64,000 bases of DNA. Source: Harmonia axyridis (lineage: Eukaryota; Arthropoda; Insecta; Coleoptera; Coccinellidae). Position 1 is the first letter of the stretch, and every line of letters begins with the position of its first letter. The position numbers and the translations under genes were made by a program. Below, one piece after another: positions 44,211-56,200 of the stretch. Location: NCBI RefSeq assembly GCF_914767665.1, contig NC_059503.1, positions 27,776,001 through 27,840,000 on the forward strand, given 5' to 3'. Under the pieces are notes generated by a model. It was not told the DNA's origin. It did not search any database and was given only the letters and a program-made list of their open reading frames with translations.

Positions 44211-47200
44211 ATGAGTGACTTATCTGAAAATTTCAAAAACTTGGAAGTTAGAGCTGAATTATTTAAAGATGTTAAATTTTATGTTAGCGGCGAAGTAACC
44301 GAAGAGGTGAGAAAAGTCCCCTTCATGATTTTCAATACCCACTATCATTTAATTCCATTATTCTATTCAGGTTATCGCCTTATTGAATAAGGGTGGCGCT
44401 GATCAGTCTAAATATTTCTCTGACTTTGTTACACATTTGATTTGTGGTGAAAATCCTGAAGAAACAGATATTATAGACGCTACTGATGTGTATGAAGTTC
44501 CTGCAGTAACACCTAAATGGATATTGATTAGTTCTCAACTGAACAAACTTGTGAGCACCAAACCGTTTCTGTATAATCGACCACAAATTTTTGCATCAAA
44601 TATCTTCTGCTTGTCCAAAGTAAAAGATGATTTGGAGTCATTGTGGGCTCTTATAACATATCATGGAGGAAAAGTCCAGCTTAATTTGGACCATAATTGT
44701 AACTATCTTGTAACTGTGGACACAAATACAAATAAATATGAAAAAGCAATCAGTTTAGGATCTGAAAAAATTTGCATTGTTACTCCTGATTGGATATTAG
44801 AATGTATAAAAAGTAACGCCCTCATTCAATGCGACTTATTTCATCCTCGTTTGTTAGATTGGCCTAAGCCACCTCAAATTGTACATCATGAAAGTACAAC
44901 TGCAATTACTGGTTTTGAAGAATCAGAATCTTCAGATAAGGATTGTAATGACGAAGTTGCTAGTTCTACTCAGGCTCTACTGGAAAAATTAAAACAGAGA
45001 ATGCCTTGGAATCAACCAGAACAAATTCAGATTTCACAACAACAATCACAAAAAGCTGATCAAGCTCTTCATACACAGAATCCACCCAAAATGAAAGAAA
45101 TTGTTCCTCCAAATGTAGTGGCACCTAGTTTTCAACAGAAGCAAGGCGAACAAACTCAGTTGCAACAGGGTCAAATGCTGAGTCATCAGCAAATCTTACA
45201 AAAATTACAGATGTCACAGAATCAGAGTGCCAAATCAACCATGTCAAATATCCCTCAGCAAATGACTCCTGAACAGCAGCAAATGGTGCAGAATGCTCTG
45301 CAACAAGCGCAGCAGAATATACATTCACAGAGAATGAACCAACAAAATTTGTTGAATGCACAACAACAACAGAGTACAATACAGTCATCACAAATTGGTT
45401 TTGCTCAACAAAATCTTCAATCCCAACAGAGTTCCCAAGCAAATATACAACAACAGGCACCCATTCAGTCACAGTCACCACTACAACAAAGTCCTGTAGC
45501 CCAGCAAGGTCCAAGGGCTGTCCTTCATCACTTACCACAAGGACAACAGATACAGTTTCAACAAAACACTAATATCAACCGTAATATCAACAGACCTTCA
45601 TTGCAACAGTTGAGGGGACAGCTAGGCACAACCCAACTCCAACAACAACTCCTTCAACAACAGCAACAAAGATTAAATCAACAGCAGCAACAGCAACAAA
45701 ATGTTTTGCAGAGAACACAGTTAACACTGCAGCAACAACAGTTGTTACAATTACAGTTGCAGCAGGGACAAATAAGCCAAGCAAGGCAGTTGTTACAACA
45801 AAATCAACAGCAGATGGGCCTCAATCAGAACCAAACAATTCAATCCACTTCTATCAATCAGAACCAACAAATATTGAGCGGTAATCAGATGATCAATACT
45901 CAACATTTAACTCCAAGTCAATTATCTCAACTTCAGAATCGAGCTCAGCAGTTGAATCAGCAAAAACTTGCTCAAAACCATCAGATAAGTCAATTACTTG
46001 CGCAACGACAAGCACAACTGAGTCAAAGGTTGGGCCAGCAGTTATCTTCTGAACAAATACTCCAAAATCAACAAATTGGACAACCACTGAATCAAAACCA
46101 ACAGATTCAGCTCAATCAGAACCGCATGGTCAACCAAAATCAACAGCATTTGCAACAGCTCAAATTGGTACAACAAAATTCAACATCTATTGGACAGAAT
46201 CAACAATTAGGACAAAATCTCATGGATCATAATCAAATAGGCCAAGTAGATCAGCAACTGGGTCCCATACAACAGCAGCAGAACCAAATGAGCCAGGTCC
46301 AAATAGGTACTAGTCAGCAAGTTAATCAAGGTATGTTGCAAAATCAGCAGATTAATCAAGGTATTGTTCAGAACCAACAGATCAATCAATCATTGGGGCA
46401 AAATCAAAACCAAAGAAATCAAAGTATAGGCCAAAATCAACAATTGAATCAAGGCTTAGTTCAGAATCAACAGCAACTCAATCAGGGTCTGAACCAACAG
46501 CAACAGGTTAATCAAGCAATGAACCAAGGCCACCAATTGATCCAAGGCAATTTGAACCAAAATCAACAGTTGCTGCAATCTTTAGGCCAAAATCAGCAAC
46601 TCAGTCAGAATCAATTGAACGAAGCACTAGGTCAACCACAACAGATGACTCAAACACAGAGGTTGTTGCAAAGTCAGCAGCTGAATCCACAGATTACACA
46701 GACTCTGAACCAAACTGAACAGAATCAGCAAGTTGTGCAGAATCAGCAGCAATTAACAGAATCCCCCAGGCAGCAAATAAACCTTGGTCTGAATCACATT
46801 TTGAATCAGCAGATAAACCAAGGCAACATTCCCCAGAGACTAAACCAGAACCAGCTGATAAATCAGCAGTTGAACCAACTGAACCAGCAATTGGGTCAGA
46901 ACCAGATCGGCCATCAGCAGGTAGCTCAAAATCCCATAGCTCAGGGTACAAATCAACAGTTTGGTAACATCATACAACAACAACAGCAGTTACAAAATCA
47001 ACAGCAGTTACAAAATCAGCAACAGCAATTGCAATCTCAACAGCAGCCCATTTTGGGAGGGAATCCTTTGACTCAGGTTAGACAGGTGGTCGGCAGTAAT
47101 CAGCAGATCATTCAGCAGCAGTTTAATCAGAACCAGCAGCAGCAGCAGTTCGGACAGGTTCAACAGCAAGACGGAAACGGGCAAGCCTCTGTTCAGGTGC

Positions 47201-50200
47201 AGCAGCAGCAACAGAATCAATTCTCACAACAGCAGAGTATCCAGCAAGCTCAAGCAGCTCGTCCCCATCTACAACAGCAACTATGGGCCCAGCAGCAAAC
47301 TCCAGGACAGCCTCAGATTCCTAGACAACCTCTGAATGTTCAACAGGGGCAGAGAGTCCAGTGGCCTCCTGGTAGCCAACAAGGACAGGGCGTTCAACCC
47401 AGACAGTTCATACATCTGGACGCTCAAACCCACAACCAACTGCAGAAAATGCCGCCGGAACAGCAAGCATTGTTCATTGCTAGGTTGCAACAAAAACAGA
47501 GGCAGCTGATGTTGAAGCAGGCCCAGCAAAGGGGCTCTGGCCATATTTTGATTAGGGGCAAGTATTTTCTAAAATAAAATTTAATCATTTATCTTTGATT
47601 TTCATAATTTGTAGAGAAATATTGTACAAAAAACTACATTGCACATTAAATGAAATGGATAATTTATTGCAATCCATGTCCTTTCTTAACGACAAATAAC
47701 AGGATTCTATGAGTTTGTCATAATTAATATGGGACTTTTTCTGTCTGTAACTTTATGAGACTTTTCCCTTCAATTATTTCTCAAACTATTCTAATCAGAA
47801 AATTTACGTTTTTTTTTTTCAATAACAAAAGTGTATCTGACCCCTTAGACCTAATTTCATCTACGCACCTGAAGAATGTTTTTTTTTTTTTTTTTCAAAC
47901 CATGTGTGATTTTTTACTGCCATAGACGTGGTTATTCTTCATTCTTTCCTTTTTCAGTTTTGACTTGGGATAGTGAACATCCTCAAGTCAATTCTTTTTT
48001 TCATTATCAAATTTTTTTTTGAGCTCTTACGAAATGGCCAAGATCCCTGGTTTCGAATACTCATTTTCTGTTGAAAAGTGTAAGTGAAGGATCATTCATC
48101 ATGCAGGTTTCAGTCGAAATGCTCCTAAATGATGACAAGAAAATTTTATTTCTTCTTTTATGTGTATAGAGCTTGTTTTACATATGGGATTATGGAAAAA
48201 TTATACAGATTGATTATGAAATTTATATTCAACTTAAAATTTCCAAATTCTCATTCGTGGATCTAACCAACACTATTGTAAAAATGAGGTCAGGGCTCTT
48301 ATGTGTTACATCACGATATCATGGTGGAAAAAGCATATTAAGTATCAAGAGCTTTAAGAAATTTTAAGGTTTGTGATGCTTATAGTGTACTTCAATAACC
48401 TTATTATTTTTTCTATGATTTGAATAGATCAGATTGCATCTCATTATTGTTTATATATTTAAGCTTCATCAGTTAGTAAAATAAAAAAATTGGTGAATAC
48501 CAATTCTGTTAATACATGAATCATAACCATAAGCAATCATTTAAACTATATGTTCATATTTAATGTGTCTAGTCTAGATAGTATTGTTGATAAATATATG
48601 GGAATTCTCTCATTTTTGGTTCTCAACTTTCGGTAAATGAAGTAATTAATTTTGGCGTCGGTAGCACTAAGTGAACAAGACCTAGCGGCTTGGCAACCAA
48701 GTATTCTAGAAAGTTTTGATTTTTTTTCATTTTGGAGAAAATTAAGTAATAAGTATGCACTAGACAGTGTTTCTTTGTTAATGAATGGCGTTCGATTTCA
48801 TTGGTAAATAAACTTTTCTTTCATAGAAATACTGATACTACCCTGCAAAGTATTACACTTAATGAAATTAATATATCTCAGGTCCCGTTCCAGCGGGTCT
48901 AAACCCCCAACAACAAATGGCCTGGCTCCAACAACAGGCTAATAAACAGGGTGTAGTGTTACCCACTAACCTACAACAGCAGACAGTCAGTTCGACTACT
49001 ATGAACCAACAGCAGGCAAGTGGTTCGTCACCTAGTGCGGGACCTTCTGGATTGAACCAGACGCCAGGCCTGAGTCCGATCCAACAGACCACCTCCCAGG
49101 TGCAGGAGCAAAACCAACTCAAGCTGAAGGTAAGGTCAAAAAATTGACGAATTTAATTCCTCTACTTTTCAATTATATTCTTGAGGTAGAGCAATACAAA
49201 AAATTGTTAATTTCAAACAATAAATATGTAGATAAATCTGAGTATTAGCAGAGGAAATGTGAACGGGGCATCATATATTTCAATGTATGATACAAGAGCA
49301 CAGATAATAACCTCAGCAAAAACTCGGCCAACCTGTATATATAGCAATTGGTTTGTGTATTTGTTTACAAAATAAGCTGACATATTTATATTGAAGATCT
49401 TCTTCATCCAAATAAAATATTTTCTTCGTTTCTTTTCACCGAAAGTTGGCGACGCATATATTATAATTAAATCTGAAAACAAAAAAGAAAAGAACCAGAA
49501 ATGAGTAAAATGTTTTAGTTTCCATTATATACCATATTAAATGATGACAATTCAAATCACCGCAATAAATTGAAGGATGAGAGAGAATCATTTAGAAATT
49601 TATATGTCACAGTATTAACAGTTTCATATATATTAATGACGAAAGTATTACAAAATTTTAAATCAATAAAAAATACTCTTCCACAGAGATGTTCTTCGGT
49701 TATATTTTCCTCAATATTCAAGGGAATAATACTAAATTTGCTCCAAGATCGGGAGGGTTTCTTCAACCAGGACTGATTCTCCAAGCTATGATTTAAAAAA
49801 TCCTCAGGTGCACCAGGATCGCTACAGGTCACTAATATTGGGGAATCATCTCTTATAGATTTAAACTAATTATTTTCTATTAAAAAACCATTATAAAATA
49901 TAAAATAAAATGACTTCTTGACAAATGAAATTTTTTTTAGCAACTGAGGCTCCAGCAGCTTCAGCGAGAACAGCTTCAAAAGGCAGCAGCGACACCAAAC
50001 CTGCAACAGGCTCAACAACCTACCATGGTCAGGCCCATGGCTCAAGCACCCATAGCAGAGCCTCCAGTTCCTATACAGGACCCATCTGTTGGACAAAGTC
50101 AAGTGCTGGTTAATCCTAAAACAAAAACTGCTTTAGCAAATATGTTAAGCATTAGACTGCAGAGTGGAGGCAACGCGGTGGGGGCCGCACAAGACACCTT

Positions 50201-53200
50201 ACCTGAACCATCAGCTGCAGGCACTTTAAGGTTGGTTGATCCTTCAATTTTCTTACAGAAACACTTTTTTTATACTAGATTTATTTTAGCAGTCCGAAGA
50301 TGTAAAAAAAAGTTTTTTAGCAAATTTTAAAGTTTAAGTTTAAAATAGAAATAGAGAAAGCTTACACATCTCTCGAAATGAAACAGGGTCGAAAATATTT
50401 GATCTTCATTCAATATTCAAAAAACTCATTCAGTGAATATGGTTCTATATTCAGTAATAGTTGAAAAATTCGCTTCTTGAAACTGTTCAGGGTCGTCCTT
50501 GCTTGGGGGTGATAGTTTATTGAAAAATTTTGTACAGAAGTACTCAGCGTTCTTGTTTTATATTTAGAAATGGTTTTCCTCTCAAAGTATTTTCTATTTC
50601 TCTAGATAAATGAAATGAAAATGTCAAATTTTAATTACAATGCAAATCCAAATGTGGTATTTTTGCAAAATGATGTATCTCACTACTTATTGATTTTCGT
50701 TGGACATTTGTTGCTTTTAAACATCGTTCTAGAATAGTCTTTCCGGTTGACTTGAAGGACTTTTGTAGGCGAAGACTGAAAAGTAAAAATTATGCTATTG
50801 CCCCTTTCCCGAAGTTAGCACGAGGTCGAAAATTCAGCATTAGAATCCCAGAGGACATAAAAAATTTCAATAACTTCAAAATATTTTCAATCTCAAACTA
50901 CCTACTGCTTAGACTTAATAAAGGAATTCATGATAATAAAAAGTAGTGATTAACACTATTTTTCAGACTTATGACGGCACAACATAACGCTTCTTTGAAT
51001 GCTAACAATAGGCCGCTAGATCTACTAGCCATGCAACAACAACGGAGATCCTTGAGTAGCGAAATTAGGCCATCGGCGCCTCCGTCTATAGCAGGCCCTT
51101 CTCAAGAACAGCAACAGGTGCAGTCTTCGCCTAAGGCCACTTCTTCTTCAGTTCCAATGCAACACAGACCTGGACCTTTCTATGGCCACAATCCCAATCT
51201 GAAGCGTGAGTTGAACTTTTCTACATTCTAGTTTGTCCATTTTTTAGGAATATTTAACCTTGGGTCAAAAATACCGCAACTTTTACGCTATGGTTTATTA
51301 TCCCCCTCTCCTAACGCAAAATATGTTAGAAACGTGAAGAAAACGTGATAACTTTAATGAATACCTAGGGCAGGATTCGAACCTGAGGTGATCTATTTCG
51401 AAATTCGAATCAAAATTGATTATATGAATTAAGTTTTCGAGAAGTTCTTCAAATTTCGTTTCCTTGATTTTTTCTCTTCAAAATTTATGTATCTCTTTAT
51501 TAAGCTGGGAGGATCAATTCAATAAAGCAATCGATTTATATACCAAATTTCATCCAAATGGTTTTTTGGATATACACATTCCAAAATGTAAACTGTGAAA
51601 ATTTCAGGGGACGGTTATAAAATTTTCAGTGTATGAAGTTCAACATGTAGAACTTCGAGCACTTGCGTATTCCTTTTTCATCGAAATGACATACTTATTC
51701 TGATTACCAGTAAAAAACAATTTGAAATGATATTGTGGAATCTTTTTATATTCAATTTTTTTTTTTTCATTCAGTACCGGAAGATAAATTCTTGTTGGGT
51801 TGCGTCTTTGTGGTTGTGGAAGTGGAAAATACCCTAAAAAAGATAATGCCAAATTTCAAACAAAAAGTGGAAAGCCATGGGGGTAAGTCTGATGAAACCT
51901 TATTATTTTATATTTATTAAGGTACTTAATTGTGATCCTTTAATAGTGAATATTAATTAGATTATTAATAATTCTGTTAGTTCCTCCTCAAAAAACTTCC
52001 AATGAAAAGAGGATGTCAAAAGCAAATAGCATTAATATTAACCTTTTTTTCCTCAAACGATTCCAAACGCTTATTATTGGAAGTAATAAACCAAAAAATA
52101 GTGAAAAAAAATTATTACAGACATTGTGACGAAATGATAGCCATTTTAGAGAACAATTACTCAAAAGAAAATTATCAATTTTCTCCCCTTATCATCACAT
52201 ACACAGGTATATTTCAAATATTGAACTACTTCAGACGTTACTATTTAGTAGTTGATCATAATTAAAACAATTTTGATGATTTCTATATTTTTACTACCAA
52301 CAAAATTGGATATTGACAAATAAAGGATTGTATTGTGTAATTGCGGAATTTGGAATTCAAAAATTGACGAGTGCATACACCATGTTTTTAGACATCTTAA
52401 TCATTGGCTATAGGGGTCAAACATCTCTTACATGAAAAAACTTTCGACTATCCTATTTTGGATTATTTTCAGGGATGGAAAGCATTATTAATTATTTTAC
52501 TAGGAGATTATTAACAATGTAAAGTGCAACATATTTTTGTTACTACAAAACTATGTAATCCTTTTGTATGTCAATCAATTACTTGAAAATTATACTTGAA
52601 AGAGTTAGACTTCATAATCGGAGCAATATCAGTATTTAACGCATGTTTCATCCATAAACCTAGCTAAGGGTTGGAAGCTTGAAAAGCAGCGGATTTCATA
52701 TAAATCAAGAGCCCTTTGACTTCTGCTTCGACAAACAAATACAAGGTTATCGATCTAACGCAACATAACCTTGTTTTATTTTCTTAAAATTCATTAATTT
52801 CTCAGGTGAAGTGGAACAACAGTATTGCGCGAGGGTAACGCACATATTATGCTCAACACAACGCCATGGTATTGTAATGCAAGCACTCAGGGATTGCAAA
52901 AGGTGTGTTACTCTTTACTGGCTTGAGGATGTGATTAAAAGGAGACAGTTGCTGCCTCCCTGGATAGCACTTCATATACCCAAAATCTACATTGACACGT
53001 ACCCTTGTACTAAGTATTTGATATCCACTTCAGGATTTGAGGGCCAGATCAATGGAAGGGTCCATCAAATGGTTTTAAACATTGGCGCAAAGGTAGCTTG
53101 AATCTAGTCCAGAATAACTTGTTTTATTGTTTGACTTTGGCTAGTATATGAGTGGCACAAAAGGACATTTCTAGTTTTATTATGATTAATTGAGTGGATG

Positions 53201-56200
53201 CTGCAACTATAGTTCATACAGAATCTGTTGAAATAAGAATGGTATTAGTTTAAATATAAACTCTTAATCTCATTTATTTCATGTTGCAGTACACTGAATA
53301 CTTGTCCAAACACAATACCTTACTGGTGGCAAAACATCTAAAGGGTAATAAAATTAAGAAGGCCAAGCAATGGGGTATACCGATTGTGAACGTTCAGTGG
53401 CTCACTGATATACTGCTTGGCAACTTTTCCGCTATGCAGCAGACCGAGAATGTTGTGTATCAGCAATATAGTGATCCCCCCAACTTTGGCTTTGACCCCA
53501 AACTGTGTCCTAACATCATGCGTAAGTATTTGGAGTCCCAATTAATGTATGTAATTGATTTCATAAGGAACTGATGTTTTTCTTTTATCTCAGATGGTTG
53601 GAAAATGCCCATCAATATATCTCAGGAAGCCTATGAAAAGGTGAAGAAGACAACACCCAGGGAATCTGTACTTGAAAAGAGATCAAGAATGCTGGAGGAG
53701 GAAGAAAATTCCACAGATGACAATGAAGATTCAGACGATGACGATTATGTTGAAATATCTTCAGATGGAGACGACGAAAGCGATGATTTCGACTGTGAGG
53801 ATGATGCTATGGTGGCCAAAGAGAGCCCCATCCCAAATCCGGAGTATCACATCATGTTTTCCAATTTTTTGTCTCCGCTCGGGCATGCTGTCAAGATCGT
53901 AAAGTAAGATTAATTATTATTTAAATTTGCCATTTGGTAACTTCTTCCAAGGGAACTGACTCGATTTATTGAAAATACAGATTAGGGTCTGTATATCTCG
54001 GTGAAGTTGTTTCTGTAGTTATAACCAAATTGAATTTTGGTTATCTTAATTAATCAAAGGAACACTCATATAATCGAACTGCATTTAGAAATCAATTGCA
54101 AAACATTGGTTGAAATTCAAACGCCTCTATTCTCTCCTTCATGGTCACATGACCGGTGGCTCAAACTCTCTCTCTTAATTTTTCTCTCTTCAATGTTGAG
54201 ATCAATAATGTATATCATTAAAATAATTTGTTTCGAATTTTTTTGGTTATAATTTAAGTTCCGGCTATGCTTATTGAATATTCAATTTAGATGTAATTTT
54301 TAAATTACAGTTACGTATCAAAATGCAGCTTTTTATTGAAAATATTCTCTCAAGTTCTTTAGAGAATGGTACAATTGCAACAACTGCCAATTGTTTAGAT
54401 CTGCAGTATCGAGAATAGCCAAACTTCGGAACAAAGACGCCACCTGAAGAAGAAAAAGAAGATTGAAAATATTAAGAATTCATTGTTTAAAAAAATTTAA
54501 TTGCTTTGTTTTTTCAAAAAAAATTATATAATACGCTTCACAGAAATTCATATGAACAATTCAAACAGGTATAATTACAATCTGGTATTAATATATTGCA
54601 TTTATATTTTCATGAAGCATACAGGGTGTTCCTAAATTGGAGGTACAAAGGTAAATGAAAGATTCCTTGGATAATTTTAAGGAAAAAAGTACTACAAACA
54701 TGCCTTATTTTCGACATACAGGATGTTTCTTGTAGTCTTACTTTTTCTGATTGTTATACCAGTTTATCAAATCTTCATTAATCGCCGTTAAAGATTGGAT
54801 GAATAAGTAACAAAACTTATTATTAATTTATTGATCTCAGTTTACCAATTGGATCTTATAATAATTCAGATTTTCCTGAAGATTATTGAATAATTGTTTG
54901 AAATTTTTTTCTTGAAATCGGTAGCAAGGAAATGACAATGAAGAAAAGAAGAAATTATTATGCGAGTACATATATGTATATTTTCAATGAGTCTGCTGTA
55001 TAAACGAAATGTTGCATTCTAGTCAATCAACTTTTCCTTTGTTGATGAAGTAATGTGTTAAAAGTCTGTTGCACAGGATACTCGGTATAATATAAGACTT
55101 GATTTTTCAGTGGAGAAGTATAAAGTGTATCTTCATAATTGTAGTCATCTCTTATTCTGACATAAATGGATAGAGTACAATAGATTTTACGATATTTTCT
55201 GCAAAACTGGTGTCAATATTTAACGGCCTATGTGAAATTCTCAATTTATTGCGCATTATGCCAAAAGTACAGTGCATCCCATTTTGGGTGAGACTGCCAG
55301 GTTTCTCGCTTGTTATTTAAGATAGAGCCTTGCGGTTTTCACGTTCCTGTCCTACTTTTTCGTGAAACTCAAGTTGGTCTAATCAGATTTTGCATAACTG
55401 TTTCCGTTCAAGAGATACAGGGTGATTTTGGAAATTGATACTTTTCGGACCCCTCCTTTATCTCCGAAGTTATTAGAAATAATGCGGAGGTAAAAACTAC
55501 GTCTGAATCAGAATTTTGCGTAGAATCCAGTGGCGTACTCAATTTTTTTTTCGGGGTATGGTTTTGAAGATTCAACACAAACCTATATTTTTTTCAATGG
55601 AACACCCTATATATCATTACCTCGTTGAATAAGTTATTTTTTTCCCTTCAAAATGATATATGATACTATATAGGTAGGATGGTCAGAAATGTTAAAAAAA
55701 CAATACAACATCAAATAATGATGATTTTTTGTTAATGAGCAATGGATTTTCCATATGAAAAAAGGATTAATTGGATACTTTTCATTTGTGATTTTTATTT
55801 ATAGTAGAGTAAGCAAACAAATATAATACACTCATCACTAATATGAAAAAAAAAACGTAGGTACCTACCTAATAGCAACAAATGAATAATAAAAAAATTC
55901 ATAAACATTGCATAATATCTTACAGATTAAATTGTTCAAATTGCTGTCCATTTTCCCTAATACATATAATATACTACAGTAAAAGACATAACAGTCTCGA
56001 AGAACTTCGTGCATCAAGAGAAGCAGTTTTCCAGGATTTACAAAACCGCCTTTTTATAATATTAAATGCACTCAGGCGTATTGAAAAGTTTTGTCAATTA
56101 TGTATTAGAGGAAAATGGACAGTAATTTGAACAGTTTAAGCTGTAAGATATCATGCAATGTTTATGAATTTTTGTATTATTTATTTGTTGCTATTAGGTA

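Noticed and set aside
45125..47544. Several antisense open frames of 60-137 codons inside PTIP exon 2
   Set aside because: They are rich in Leu, Val and Asp because they read the complement of CAA/CAG repeats; they have no motifs and overlap a strongly supported coding exon.
47560..47577. PTIP ending at the stop codon shortly after 47560 as a short, separate gene
   Set aside because: Exons further downstream encode the remaining BRCT domains in the right order and phase, so exon 2 must be spliced onward.
49557..49832. 91-codon minus-strand frame next to the LINE 3' UTR copy in PTIP intron 3
   Set aside because: It does not resemble the RNase H tail seen next to the other copy and has no other recognisable motif.
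51361..51420. A tRNA-like B box (minus strand ggttcgaatcc followed by tgccctaggta)
   Set aside because: No A box, acceptor stem or cloverleaf could be formed upstream; at most a SINE remnant.
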